From: Caprimulgus europaeus
Taxonomy: Eukaryota; Chordata; Aves; Caprimulgiformes; Caprimulgidae
NCBI GenBank assembly: GCA_907165065.1
Contig: OU015532.1
Coordinates: forward strand, 43,812,839 to 43,876,838
Direction: 5' to 3'
Length of the DNA: 64,000 nucleotides
Made by a program: the position numbers and the translations under genes. The notes under the pieces are model-generated. The model did not search any database. It was not told where the DNA came from and saw only the letters and a program-made list of their open reading frames with translations. Positions within the stretch are counted from its first letter, which is position 1. Each line of letters begins with the position of its first letter. Positions 12,901-27,900 of this stretch are shown in pieces.

Positions 12901-15900
12901 GTATTTATGGAACTGCTGGGTTGCAATAATTTTATAAATATACCTTAGTTGTGTATAAAGCATCTATAAGGAACAGAAATTTTACAGTGTATCCTGAGAG
13001 CAAAAAAGGCAGATTATTTGGTGCATTACAAACGAGAACAAACTTTATGATGTATTACCTTAAAGCACTTGAATGGTATCAAAATATGTCTGCTCGCTTT
13101 CTGATCAATTACAAGTCATAGAGGGAAAAGGAATGTGTTCAGTAAAAAAATGAGCCTTCTCCCTACCACATGTTATCTGATATAGCATATTCCAGGGTTA
13201 AAACCCAAGGAAATTTCCTTTTTATTGTTGTTGTTGGTTTTTTCCTCTCTCTAAACTGCTGCATACCTGTGAATCTCTAGCTTTCCACGATCTTTTCCCA
13301 GCCTGTAACAAGAATAATACTCTGATTGTATTCCTCTAATGGACCCAGAAATTGTATGCTATGGGATACTGCCTCAGATAGAAGATGGGTCTAGAAGAGC
13401 TGGTTGATATTGAAGTATGTCCTCCTCCAAGCTCAAGAAAGGTCCATCTTGACGAGCAGGAGACCACTCAAAGGCAGCAGGAGGCCTGCATGGATGAGCA
13501 AAGACCTCCTAACTGAACTCAGGCATTAAAAGGAAATATACAAGAGGTGGAAGCAGGGGCAAGTGACCCAGGAAGAGTATACATTTGCTGTCTCATCTTG
13601 CAGGGATAGGGTTAGGAAAGCCAATATGGACCTGGAGTTGAATCTGGCAAGGAATGTGAGTGGAAACAGGAAAGGATTCTATAAGTACATAAACAGCAAG
13701 TGAAAGGACTAGGGAAAATGTGGGCCTGCTGCTGAATAGGGCAGGGGAACTGGTGACAGATGGAAAAGACTGAGGTACTAGGGGCATTCTTTGCCTCAGT
13801 CTTTACCAGTAAAACTGGCCTTCAGGAATCCCAGGCCCCTGAAACCAGAGGAAAAGCCTGGAAAAAGAGAGACTTATCCTTGGTGGAGGATGAGTGGGTT
13901 TGGGAGCACTTACACAAACTGGATGTACATAAATCCATGGTTCCTGAGGGCTTGCAGCCACAAGCACTGAGGGAACTGGCTGATGCCATTGCAAGGCCAC
14001 TCTCAATTGTCTCTGAACAGTCATGGTGATTAGGAGAGGTTCCTAAAGACTGGAAGACTGCAAATACCACTCTCATCTTCAAGAAGGAGGATGTGGGGAG
14101 CTACAGGCTGGCTAGCCTCACCTCACTCCTTGGTAAAGGTGTTGGAGAAAACCTTCCTGGATTTACACAGGGCTAGGCATGCTTAACCAACCTGATAGCC
14201 TTCTACAATGAGTTCACTAGCTTGGTGGGTGAGGGGAGAGCAGCAGATGTTGTTTACGTCAGGTCTGTAAAGCTTTTGACACTATCTCCTGTAACATAGA
14301 CAAGCTGACAAAGTGTGGGTCAAGTAAGTGGACAGTGAGGTGGATTGAAAACTGGCTCAGAGCACTGTGGTCAGTGTCACAGAGTCCAGCTGGAGACAAG
14401 TCACTAGCAGTGTACTCCTGGAGTCAGGACTGGGGCCAGTACTGTTCAGCATCTTCACTGATGACCTGGATAAGGGTACAGAGAGAGTTTACAGATGATA
14501 CAATACTGAGAGGAGAGGAGTGTCTGACACACCAGATGGTTTTGCCACCGTTCAGAGGAACCTCAACAGGCTGGAGAACTGAGCAGAGAGGAATCTATGA
14601 AATTCAGCAAGGTGAAAATGCCAAGTTCTATGTCTGGGGAGGAAAAACCCCAGGCACCAGTACACACTGGGGTCTGACCTGCTGGAAAGCAGCTTTGTTG
14701 GGAAGCACCTTGGGATCCTGGCAGACAACCAGCTGAGCATGAGCCAGCAATGCACCCTCCTGGCAGAAAAGGCCAACAGTATTCTAGGCTCTTTTAGGAG
14801 GAGCATTGTCAGCAGGTCGAGGGAAGTGATCCTTCTGCTTTACTGAGCACTGATGAGGCTGCTTCTGGAGCATTACGACATACCCAGAAGGATAAGGACT
14901 TACTGGAGTGAATCCAGATCAGGGCCACAAAGACAATTAAGGGCCTGGAGCATCTTTTGTGAGAGGAGAGACTGAGAAATCTGGGGCTCTTCAGCCTGGA
15001 GAAGAAAAGGCACAGGGGGGATCTTACCAATAAGTATAAATACCCCTATTGGTTATTTCTGTCAGTGGGTATAAATGACAGGAGGGAATGAAGGCAAGGG
15101 AGCCGGACTCTTCTCAGTAGTACCCACTGGCAGGTCAAAAGACAGTCAACACAAAAATTGAAGCACAGGAAATTCCATCTGAACACAAGAAAATACTTTT
15201 TTAGTTTTGAGGGTGTCCAAACACTGGAGCAATTTGCCCAGAGAGGCTGTGGATTCTCCATCTGTGGAGGTTTTAGAAACCTGACTGAACATGGTCCTCA
15301 GCAACATACTCTAGTTGACTCTGCTTGAGCAGAGGAGCTCATCTTAACAGATGATCTTAATAGATCCCTTCCAACCTAAACAGATCTGTGATTTTTCTGC
15401 TGAAGGGCTTTTTGAGTCTCTCTTCATCTTTTTCTGCAGAGTAGGATTTGATGGAAAGATAATGTTACCGAAGGAGAAAAAACAAACGTGGCCTTCAGTG
15501 GTACTACTTCTTATTTTCTACCTTAAGAAGAAACATTTTATAACTCTTCTGTCCACAGTGTCTTTGTGTATTGAAGGTAACTGCTTTCTTTTTCTCCACA
15601 GGTTAGTAACAGTTCTGGAGAGACATTAGGAGCAGACAGTGACTTGAGTAGCAATGCTGGTGATGGCCCAAGTGTGGAAAACGGTGGTAACTTGACAGGA
15701 TCCAGAGGCACTGTGTCAGACAGTGAGATTGAGACAAACTCTGCTACTAGCTCTATCTTTGTAAGGGCATTGCAGACTTTTTCTTTCCTTTTTTTTAAAT
15801 TAAATCTTGTACAGTAATCATTTCAATGTGTGTGCATGTGTGGAAGAGGATCTCTGATTCTGCTCTTATGGGTTTATCAGCAGTGACTTACAATACTAAA

Positions 15901-18900
15901 ATATTAAAGATGTGATTTTGTATGGATCCACATACCTTCATTTCCTGTGCAACACATGGTGCTTTGAGAATAATGGATTCCCCTTTTGGACCATGTTACA
16001 AGCTCTAGCAATATTTAATTGTCCCTCATTCAATATCTCTCTCAACCAAATGAGCATTTAATTGCCCTTCAGAGGCAATAACAACATCGATGGGCATTGT
16101 TTGACCTTACCTACCTAAGAGGAATGGATTTCCTTGTTTCTTATGAGCAGCTGTTTGATACAGGAAAGGGATGACCTGTTGTAGGTTTAACAGCTGTTCT
16201 TTTTCTTTAAAACATTAATCTTATTTTGAAGTGTAATTATAACTTTTAAATGTGTTTTCCTAGCTGGAAGATCTGTATGCAGTAAAATTCAAATGATCTG
16301 AGAGCATTTGTTCATTTTGTTTTTTAAAAGTCCTTGATTATTGGCTCTATCCTCTAATATACATCTTACCAAGAAAATAATTATATACTCCATTTGGCTA
16401 AATGAAGCTGTCAGCCAAATATGAAAACAACTTGCAGTGCCTTAAGATTGGTCTCAGTGTGTTCATTATTTTATAATCCTGATATTTACAGGGCTTCTAC
16501 TTCTAAGTAATAAAAAAAATCAGTATGTTTCATTGCAGATTTATTCTAAAAGCATGAAAATTATGTAAACCTGCAAGAGGGTGTCTTCTCAGTTACTAAA
16601 GAGTTAGATTTTTTTAAAAAAACCCTTAGTTTTCTGCAGTTTTCTACTTAATTAATGAATCTAAGTGGAATTTTAAGAACCCTTGAAGCAGATTTGGAAC
16701 AAAGATGATGGGTGTACATGATGTATGATGAATGTCAAGTTTACCTGGGGGTAGAGAAATAGATGGGCAGGTGTTATTATCACAGTTCCTGCTGGGTAGT
16801 CCCAGTACACCATTCTTCAGACCAGATGATATGTAATCATTTGCTTAACACCCTACCTTTATGAATAGTAAATGAAAGAAAAACCTGTAAGGTCTGAATG
16901 TGAGATAGAGCTCAGGTAATCTTACTCTGTTTGTGAAGATTCATTTTCTGTGTAGTCCTGAGAAGGCTGCATATTTCTTCCTCTGTTCCTCGCAGTCTAT
17001 ACAATGACAGTGCTATTCAGCTGTTTCCTGAAAGATTTACTATTAGAATTTCTGCAAACTTACTGCATAAGCGTGAAATACAGGGGATGACAGAAGAGGT
17101 TTAACTGTTGTTTCCTTTAGTCTGGGATTTGCATTCTTTGTTTTTTCCTTTAGGAACCATTATGCTTCCTCCTTGTTTTGATTTCTCTATCTGTCTCGTT
17201 TTGTTTTTCCTTTGTCTGACTTTTAAGTGCTTAAAATTAACTTGCAACTAACTTGCTCTTTGAACAGAATACTTTAGTTGTTTTGTGAACATCTGTGCAG
17301 AGTGCGGAGTTAAATTGCCTTGACACCTCTTGTATTGTTTTCAGGCGAAGTCTCACAACCTGAAGCAGAGTGTGAAGGACAGCAAAGGCAGTACTCCAGG
17401 GAGAGCTCCAGAGGATGGGAACCAACGTGTCTATCTCTATGAAGGACTTTTGGGTAAACTTTTTTTTTTTATTTTGCAAGGAGGGGATCTTTTAGACTGA
17501 AGTTCAGGTGGAGTAAAGTCTGGGGCCAACTGGAATTTTTGCATTCCCAGAGACTTTTTTTAACCACTTAGTGTTGTCCATACTGGTAGAATAGGAGGGT
17601 GTATAAGGCCATTCAGAGTAAAGCCAAAGATTTACTGGGGAGAATGAATAAGAAGAGATGAATATAAGTGGTTTAGTTTCCATAAAACATAGTTTGTCCA
17701 AGTCTCTTGCTGTTCTTGAATAGGAATTCTTTAACTAATGGAAAAAGGGGAGAAGGAACTGATTTAGCTATGCATAGAAGGCTAAAATGTATTAATGAGC
17801 TTGAAAAAAGATCCTGAGTCTTGAGTCATTGAACAGAGGGCTACTAAACTCAGAATACTAATGGCCTTCGAGTGTATCCTTGAATTAGGAGTATAGTGGC
17901 TTTTTTGAAATGTATTTCGTCTGGACTTGCTGTTAATCAAGAGCTCTCTCTTCCTGTGTTTTTCATCCTTTCCATTTATCGTTCCTACCTGCCTGGAATG
18001 GTGCAGGTAGGGATAAAGGATCTGTCTGGGACCAGTTAGAGGATGCTGCAATGGAAACCTTCTCTATGAGTAATAATCTTCTCTTTCCACTTCTCTGTGT
18101 GTTTGCCATGATCTATGTTTGTGTGAAATATTCCTGTCTCTTTTGGGCAGTGTTAACAGTGTATGGAAGTTGTAGTCCTTAAGAATAGAGATCAGAAGTA
18201 TTTTTATGTAAGGCTTTGAAAAGATTATGCCATGAATTATAATGAGATGTGTCTTGTCTTCTCTTTTACACTTTTCTTCAGTTGTGATATTGCTTGTGGT
18301 TTAAAAGGAACCTTTTTTTTTAATATGGATTAATTGTGTGTTAGCTTATGGTATTTTCAATGAGTGGGAAGGAACAGGAATTAATCTTGAAGTATTTGAC
18401 TGAAGTAAATTGAATAAATGTGCGATTTTTGTATACATTGCACAGGCAAAGAGCGTTCAACTTTGTGGGACCAGATGCAGTTCTGGGAAGATGCTTTTTT
18501 GGATGCTGTGATGTTAGAGAGAGAAGGAATGGGGATGGACCAGGGACCTCAGGAGATGATTGACAGGTAAAGTTCTTTAGTAGACCTATTTCCTCCTCAT
18601 TGTTCTACCTGGGACTGAAATAGTGAAAAAAAACCAACCAAACAAACCTAAAACAAAAAAAAAACCTTTATTTTAATTCTGCTGAACATGCTGTTGTCAC
18701 TTTGTACATCTTGTTACTATACCTGACTGTTCCAAAGTGAGGCTATTGCCTTTGCTGGCCAGTATCTCCTGATCCTGAAATCCTATCTTCAGTTGTGACA
18801 TAGATTTTTTAAACTCTTGTGGAGAGGTGATATTTACAGTGAAATGGGTAATGTCAGCATAATCACAGTATGAACAGTTGGAACAGACTAGATCAGTAGT

Positions 18901-21900
18901 AAAGCAAGAGACTGCTGTGGCAAGATGACTATATTCTGGAATATAAGGAAGATGTCAGTGTGTTGACATAAACTGAAAGAATCAAATGTCTTCAGAAACT
19001 GCATGTTGAGCTTTCTCTAAATACAAAGTCACTTAGAGATGTTTTTACTTTACAGCTTGTAGTTAAAATAAACAAAAAAACACTATCTAGAAATATCTGC
19101 ATGGTTGCTTCAAGCTAGGCTATTTCCAAGATGTCAATCTTCACAACCTGCTTGCCTTTTTTTTAACTCAGCTCTGTTAATATCTGATCATTCTCTGCTC
19201 TGTCTGCTACCTGCAGCTGTACCACCTACACCCATGCAACATGGGATCTGGTAGCCAAAGTAAGAACTAGTTTGGGGAGTGCTAGTTTGAAAACTGTTTA
19301 TTTATTTTTCTACAAGCTACTTAATTGGAAAAAGAAATTACCTTACACTTTCTTCATCAGTTTCCTTCTGCCTTGCAGCTACATTTAAGCTCTAAAGGCG
19401 GGTAGCTCTTGTACCGAGTTGTATGTTCCTCTTCTGGCAGTTGTGATTGCCATGGAGCTGCGACTGCAGAAGAGAGGAAATGAATAAGCCCAGCAGACCA
19501 CTGAGAACTTTCACACTAAGCAGATGTTATTTACTTCAACTGGTTAATAATTACTAGAAATGTTTAATTAGTGATCACAGTGTTTTAGTGGAAAATTCCA
19601 TTTGGCTTAGTGTTTTTGGAGGTTTTATTTGCTATACACTTTACAAATAGTGCTCTGTACTCTGCCAGTGATTTAATGAATTGGCTGAAGAATGCCTGTG
19701 AGTCTGCTTCACATCTAGCTCTTCTTGCAGGTATCTTTCCCTGGGAGAACATGATCGAAAGCGTTTGGAAGATGATGAGGACCGCTTGTTGGCTACACTG
19801 CTGCATAATATGATTGCTTATATGCTTATGATAAAGGTGACTTCTTTTTCTTTTTAACAGATTGCTGCTCAGATTTAAGCAGTATATTTTGTTGGTGATG
19901 TCTTGAAACAAATCTCTGTTCACAGAGCTCAGAACAGTAAAGTATAAAATAATGTTATACAACATCTACTGATCTTACTAAAAAAAATTGCTTCAGTACC
20001 TGAAGATTCTTTGTGATATGTTGCCTGAGTTTATGCAGTTCTATGCCATGGGTATGCACATACATTGCCATTTAAAACAATTTTTTTTAGCCCTACTAGT
20101 ACCTTTAGAGGACATTCTTATTATCAAGAGTATGGATTATAAATTAACTAGAGAGCATCTTCTAATCTGAGTTCCTCACAGGTACAAATTCCAAATCTTC
20201 TTAGAGAAGTTAGAGGTAGAAGGAGAACGTGAGCATTATCAATATGTGTATCAATAACTCAGTATGAAATTTGCCATTGCTAGGAAGCAACCCTTTTCTT
20301 CTAATTCAGTGGGCTGTGTATATGCACCTTAATGCTGTAGGTGGCTACTAGCAATATCTTACTTTTAGTCTGAATGATTTCTTAGATAATCCAAATCCTC
20401 CCTCAAAGTCACAGGAAAATTTATCTTCTACAATTTTTTAATGTGTTTAGAACCAGCTTAGGTGCACGGTTTTATCTGTAACATATCTGATGCACTGTGC
20501 TGTCCAGTGTAACATCTTCAAAGTAAGAGTGGGGAGAGAAAAAGAAGCTAGTGAATTTTCCTAGTTTAAATGAAACATGAAGGTAAGTTTTAAGATGGAA
20601 TTAAGATGGAAGATGGGTATATTTGGAATTAGTTTATTTCAGAAGACTGTGGGATTTGACCATTAGGACTTGTATCTCTGCAATGCTTATAGTAGAATTA
20701 ATAACTAGTGCAGATACTTTCATCAAAGGATGCAAAAGAGGAGAGCAGGTAATGTTGGTTTCAAAAGGCTGTCTCATGAGAGATGTTGATAGAGTTAGTC
20801 CCAGAGGGAGAGTGTCTTTTGGTGTGGTGAAAATCACCAGATCCCCAAGGAAACAGTTTTCTGGTAGAAAGGGATAAGGAGGCAAAGAGGAAATTACACC
20901 TTTGGAAATTATATCGCTCTGTGCCTGTGGGTTATAGATGAACAGGGAGTACAGGGGATCTGAGAGTTGTGATAAAAATATTGTTTCTTTCAGTGCATCT
21001 TCAGAGATGTTCAAGAGTGAGGATGGGATGAAAAACTGAGCAAAAGAAGCGTTGTGGGTTGTTGGGGTTTTTTTGTTGTTGTTAATTTTTTTTCTCTCTG
21101 AGTTTTGGGCTAAAAGGTGGTGAATCTAGAATTTGGTATATATTAATTGCATGCAGGATTTTTTTCAAGCAGTTAAGAGTGAGGGCTTTAAGAGACTGAA
21201 GACTGTACCAAGGTATCTCATCTTAGGGCAGCTTCTAGTAGAAACTGCAGAGTTGGAAGGCCTTCTGTTACTAGTGAGGTGAATTATTCTGAGCTATCAA
21301 GGGAAGCATAATCCTCCAAATTCAACACCTTGGTATTTTAATTTAATTTTTTGCTTTGGGATAGCAGTGCCTTGTAGTTTTTACCTAAAAAATTCTTGAA
21401 AAATACAGTGCTTTCTTTCAAGTGCAAAGAATTCTTGCCAAAGGAAGGAAGGAGGTTGAGTTTTTATGTGCTCCATAGCATTAAGGTAAAAGAATGCCTG
21501 ATCTAGCTTGAAGTCAGTGCTCAAGCAGGAGTGTAGCATTTATTATTCAATGTCTTGAAGCATTTATTATCAATGGCTGGCATTCATTATATCCTTCTGA
21601 AATGGCACCTGGGGAAGAATGTTTTGCTTCTGAGCTTCCCTGCAGCTCATCTTTGTGAGGAACCTGCTGCTGTTTGAGGACTATCTGGAAATGTTTGTTA
21701 GAGCCCTGGTCTAGTAATCAGGAAACAGGTTGGGAAAGAATGAGAATTCTGGAAGATACCATGCCTTTGTGTTAATATTTCTTGTGTTTAGGGCTCCACA
21801 GTTGACTAAATCAACTCCTTGCAGAGGAAGAGGTAGAGAAGATAGCCTGGCAGCTGAGACTTGTCACATAAGGGACAACATGGAGAACTAAGGCTTTTGA

Positions 21901-24900
21901 TGTCAGTAGTTGGAAGTGGAGGGTAGTGGAATTGCTGCTCTGTTGTGCAAGAGTAGTCAGGAAATCTGTTGGGCACAATATTGTTTGCCCAGTACCTGGG
22001 AAAAGTGGTGTATGTGCCAACTTCTGCTTGTACTGCTGGGATAAAGAGGCCATGGAGTGACTCAGCTGGAGATCAGTTGTTTTGCTGTCTTAGCAGTAGA
22101 AACCAAGATATGTTGACTTTGGGAGATAGGAGTTGCTGCCTGTGAATAGAGAAGAATAAGTCACTGTCTCTATATCTGCCTTCTAGGTGAACAAGAATGA
22201 TATCAGGAAAAAGGTGCGCCGCCTAATGGGAAAATCGCATATTGGATTGGTGCACAGCCAGCAAATCAATGATGTTCTCGACAAGCTTGCCAATCTGGTA
22301 AGTAAAACAGTGATGAGAGATGTATCTGTGGGAGCTGCAGTGGAGGGAAAAAACCTGAAAATTCTTCTATAAATGCTCTGCAACACTAATTTTAAAATAT
22401 TAAAAATAATCAAATTGAATTATTAAATACTGCCTTCACATATGTAGAGTAAAGATTGTGATTGTATGAGCCTGTTTATGATATTATAATATTATGCAGT
22501 TTTCAGTTGGAACTGCAATACAAATATCTATAAACATGACACTTCAGCACCACAGTTCCATGCAACCCTAATGTTTTCTTAGTATCACTTTGGTGGGTGG
22601 GAACTTTTATTCTTACTATTAAGAATAGTGTTTAGTTTTCCATCAGTTTCCAGGTCATTACAAGACTTGTAGCAATCGGTTTTCATACAAAACTGTTTCC
22701 ACTGTCAGCTGGTGTGCAGAATAAACCTTACAAGGTTCCTTATTACAAGAATAAATCTTGTAATGCTCATTAAGAATGAGCACATTAAGAACACTTGAGT
22801 TAGTAAAACTAGCCAGCTTTTAACACAACTGTCACCAGAATGGATGCAAGTTACGCCCTTTGAAAGCTAATTTTTCAAAACATTTTTACGTCTGGAATTC
22901 AGTTTTATGCACTGAAAGGACACAAAATTATCTTAGAATTAATTGAGGAAAAGCAGACCAGTTTACTGCAATGTTACCAGGACCCACACACCTCACTCGC
23001 CTGTACTAGTACCAGTGTGAATGTTGTTGTATACTGGGGTAACTCATAGTCACACTTGGTGAAACTAAACGTAGAGCATCTTACTTCAGGCTTTGCCCGA
23101 AATTGCCTCTAAGCAGTTGTGTTAAAAGACTTCATTTTTGTTTCACTTGTTGAAAGTGCTTCTGGTGTTGTCTTACAGACTTTTTTCAATAGATCAGGAG
23201 AAATTGCTTTCAAAGTTTATTAATAATTGCTTTTTCTTTTTTTTTTTTTTTCCTTTTTCTCTAGAATGGACGGGAACTCCCTGTGAGGCCCAGTGGCAGC
23301 CGCCACATCAAGAAGCAGACTTTTGTAGTCCATGCTGGGACAGACACAACAGGAGATATATTTTTCATGGAGGTAGAGACAAGAATAATACTAATGCAAC
23401 GAGTAGCATCCAATAAATAAACATAAAATAAGAAATTTTATGTAATATTTTGTGCTCCCAGGTATGTGACGACTGCATTGTGCTGAGAAGCAACATTGGA
23501 ACTGTGTATGAACGTTGGTGGTACGAGAAACTCATCAACATGACTTACTGTCCCAAAACAAAAGTGCTGTGCCTCTGGAGGAGGAATGGTCAGGAGACAC
23601 AACTGAACAAGTTCTACACAAAGAAGGTGAGCATCTTGTTTCATACACACAATACCGAGGGAAAACGGCATCCTTGGTGTGTCATATTCCATATTTAATT
23701 AAAAAAAATAGCACCAGTTACTGAGCTGTAGTGGCTGTTTAACAGCACTGACATCTGAAGCTGGTATTATGCCTTGTAATTTACCTGAAGACAGTAATAC
23801 AGCAGGATGTAATTTAAGAAATCACATGTGTAGGTTTTACTTGTTTTTTTTAGTTAGAAGAAGGAAAGCATCAAGATTACTAAATATTGTGTGAGCTTGC
23901 CAGTTTATAAAGGTAGGAAAAATATTGTGGTAGATTCACAGGGAAAAAGCTAAATAAAACTATGTCTTAGTAACTGAGTTAATTGTGTCATTTTTAATGG
24001 CAAACCCAAACTGACAAAATAGATAAATTTTTTTCTCCATGGGCCCATGTTTGGTTTTTTATTTCATATATGCCTACATTCTGCACTAATATGAAAGCCC
24101 TTTACTTGTCCTTATGATTAATTGCAAAGATAAGGAAATAGCTTAAACCTGCTAGGAAAACTCCAGTAACTTCTCAGAACTCCAGTTACTCCTACACAAT
24201 GACTAGCAAACAAGAGGTAAAAATTTGTGAATGCAAGTAATATATTGAAAAGTTATTATCTTTGAGATATAAAGAGATTAGATTTCTGCTTCAGAAAATT
24301 CATTTTACATAGACCAGGTCATCATAATGAAGGTGTGAATATAAAGGAAGGGAGGACAAAAGCGCTGTGCTACAGAAGTCATTTGGAAAATTAATTGCAT
24401 GTATCTTGGGCTTCAGATAGGAAATTTTTGTAAATTTTACTCTGAGATTCTGGCTTAACTGTTATTTGATACTAGAGAGGGGGACTGGAGGAAGACAAAT
24501 AGAAGAATATGACATAAGGAAATCGATATGACTTACAAAAAGATATATGATATGAGCATGACCAGTAATATTGATTGCTGGAAGCTGAAAAAATGGGATG
24601 GATTGTGATACTGTTTTGAGGCTTTTTCTACACTAGGAAACTGAGTAAATTTGGTTAGATTACTCATGAGAGGTGCCAAGCCATGAACTCTTCACTAGCT
24701 TGTGCTGTGAAATGGTATGAAATAGTTTCTCTGGGAACTTGAAAAATAAATATAAATACCATCTAGTAATTAGCTGTGGTTGAACTTTTATAGGTTTTTT
24801 GTTGTTATGCACCACATGGGACTTTTTGTAGAATCTTAGAATCTTGCTGTTCTTTTCCCTTAGTAATTTGGAAGAATAACATTGTATTACTCTTTTTTTG

Positions 24901-27900
24901 TATGCTAGTGTCGGGAATTATACTACTGTGTAAAAGACAGTATGGAGCGAGCAGCAGCAAGGCAGCAAAGCATTAAACCAGGTACAAGATTTCACTTGTT
25001 GGGGACATCTGTTGTTTAATCTGCAATCAAGGACTTTTTTTATTAATAACTTCTTTGAACATAATCTCATTTTACTTGGAAGTCTCAGGGTAGCTTTGTA
25101 CATCCCTGTGTACATAGCAGACTTAGTGTTACCCTTAGCTTGCTCCCATATACCTCACTCTGAATACAAACAAAACCAAAACACCTGCATAAACAAGAGT
25201 TATATGTAAGGAGGACTCACTGCCAGTAAAATGATAACTAGAAAAGACTATGAAACTTTAGTTTTACTTTCTCTTCATGTTTGGCTAGCTACTCTGTATA
25301 TTCCTGATTGACATAGTTATCTGTTGTCCACTTTGTGTTGAGAATGGAAGCTAATAAATATGCTTGTTTGTGTTAGTGAATCTACAGTGATGAATCTGCA
25401 GCTTTCTGCAGGCTTTCAATGCACAAACCTTTTCTGTATGGGAAAGTCTCATAGTGGTGCAAGTCAGAAGTTGCAGTTAACCCAATATGCTTATATCAGT
25501 GTAACTTCTCCAGTATAGACATTCTTCTTTGTGTCGCAGCATCACCATCTGGGATGGGTATAATTAAACTGGTGAAGTTTTTCTTGGCAAGCAGCCCCTT
25601 CCTTTTCTTTTTGAGTCAAAATAAACTAAAAAAGTGGATTTGCAGTTTTGGGAGATTGATTTCAATTTTCCTATTTTTTTTAAGTCCCCAGAGAGCAGCA
25701 GGTGCTGTATGTACCTGGGTAACAAACATGAAGGTGGCTTATTTTATACCTTCTTAGATGTTTTTTCCTCCCTTTCCAGAGTCTTTTTGCAGGTTCAGGG
25801 TAACATCACTGTGGTTTTGTATTTTCAAGTTTGATTTTTGTTGCAGCTATTTATTTTTTTCAAGTGGATGCTAGGACTCTGGGAGCCATGCCTTGAGGTA
25901 CAAGTGTATTTTAGGTGCATCTTAATGCCAAATCTAGGGGATCTACATTATATACTCATAACTGACATCAGCATGACTGAGAAAATGACTTGTGTTTAAA
26001 TCTAGCATCCTAAATGTTCAATCCTTAGCTAGCTGTTGGAGCTTGGAAAAGCCACGTTTTTTTCCTCCTACCATTAGCCCAGTTTAATTTGAAGAGAGGG
26101 AGCAGGGACTGGACTTTTACTGAGGGTAGAGGAGGCAAAAGTGTCTTAGACAGCTATTTTAAGAATTGGGCAATAATGTAGTATTAAAAATGTGTTTGAA
26201 AGCCATTCTTCAGAGGTCAGGGGTTCTGTGCAAATGCTAATTTTTAAAAAATCACTATAAGAAAGTGTTTTCTAGCTGAACTGAATGATGCAAAAGAAAC
26301 CCTAGGCTGTCATCTATTAATGTCCTCTATTAAATTGTCATTGTTGTAACCATGTTGACTTTTTCATTGCTGTAAGCATAAAACAATGCCATACAAAATC
26401 CTCAGTCTCAGAAATGCAAGCTTAGTTTGGGCTTGCCTGTGTGTTTGAAATTAAGACTATGTGACTGTAGTCTTACTATGCTGAATGAAATCTGGCACTG
26501 GAAACAGACAAAACTGCAGTATGAACTACAATGAATACAGACTGAGCTGACATCCGTGTCCCTTCATGTAACCAGGATGAAATTTGTTGTCATACTTAAA
26601 AGTCTAGTGGTTCTCAGAAGGCTGGCATTAGTGAGTGGACTCTACTGAAATGCCCCCTACTAGTCTTAGTCTCTTGCAGTGCACATCTAATGGAAATTAT
26701 GTTTTTATTGTTTAATATTTCTCTTCCACATATCATGACTTGGCTGACTGCTTTCTGTTGTTTTTTTCTCTCTCTCTGGATATTTTTGTTTGTTTGTGGG
26801 GTTTTTTGGGGTTTTTTTTTGTTTGTTTTTTTAAATTAACTTATCACAGGCCCTGAGCTGGGTGGCGAATTCCCTGTGCAGGATATGAAAACTGGTGAAG
26901 GAGGTCTTCTTCAGGTCACACTGGAAGGAATTAACCTGAAATTTATGCACAGTCAGGTATGAGGGAGACCTGTGAGAAGACTGTGAGCATGAAGCTTCTT
27001 GCAGCACGCCTGCATTTGTGTTTCCTCTTCCCAGAGTATCAACAAGGACAAAGGATAGCATGATGGGGATAAAAAAACATATGTATATTTACACAGAAAC
27101 ACAGGTGTAAAAATACACTGAAACTAATTATCTTCAGGAAAACTATAATCAGCTGAAAAAAAATGCTGATACAAGTTTCAACTTCTTGTTTCTAGTAGCC
27201 TGAATTGTCCTAAGCAGAATACAAATGGTAGGCAGTATATTAAGGGACAGAAAAAGTGATCAACAGTAATCTAAACTGCCATAATGGATCACACTGTGAA
27301 CATAATCTGGATAGCATAAGCAGTCAGCCTTAAAAGATAATGTTTGAATATTGCAGATACAGAGGGCAACCTTCTGCATCATATTTAATCTGTCGTGTTT
27401 TAAAATTTGAGAAATCATCTGTAGAATTTAGCATGAAAATAAAATGGGAAAATGACTCTTGCTGTAATTCACAAAAATAACATTAAATTACTGAGTCTCT
27501 TTTCCTTCCAAGTAGCAGGTCTTATGGGCATAGAGGAAACACAACTAGAATTGTCATTTCTTCCTTTCTCTGGATGTTGTTTTTGTTGCTTCCTTTGATC
27601 CTTGTTTTTTACTTTGCTTTGTGTTTTTTTGTTTTGCATATGATATTAAATGCATGCTGTGCTAGACGGTAGAATCAATTTTTAGGGGAGAGAGAGAATG
27701 TGTGTGTGTGAGAGAGAGAGAGAGGGAGAAAGAAAAGCTTCTGTCAGTCCTCTGTGGAGTGGTTTTTCCTTTCCTCCTGACTAGACTTTTCTTCCCACAC
27801 AAGCTTTGTTCTTCCTTGAGGATACATCAGTGTAGATCCCACTGGAAGTGCACGTGCATCTCAAACACACATGCTCAGAATCTTTAATACTTCTCCCAAG

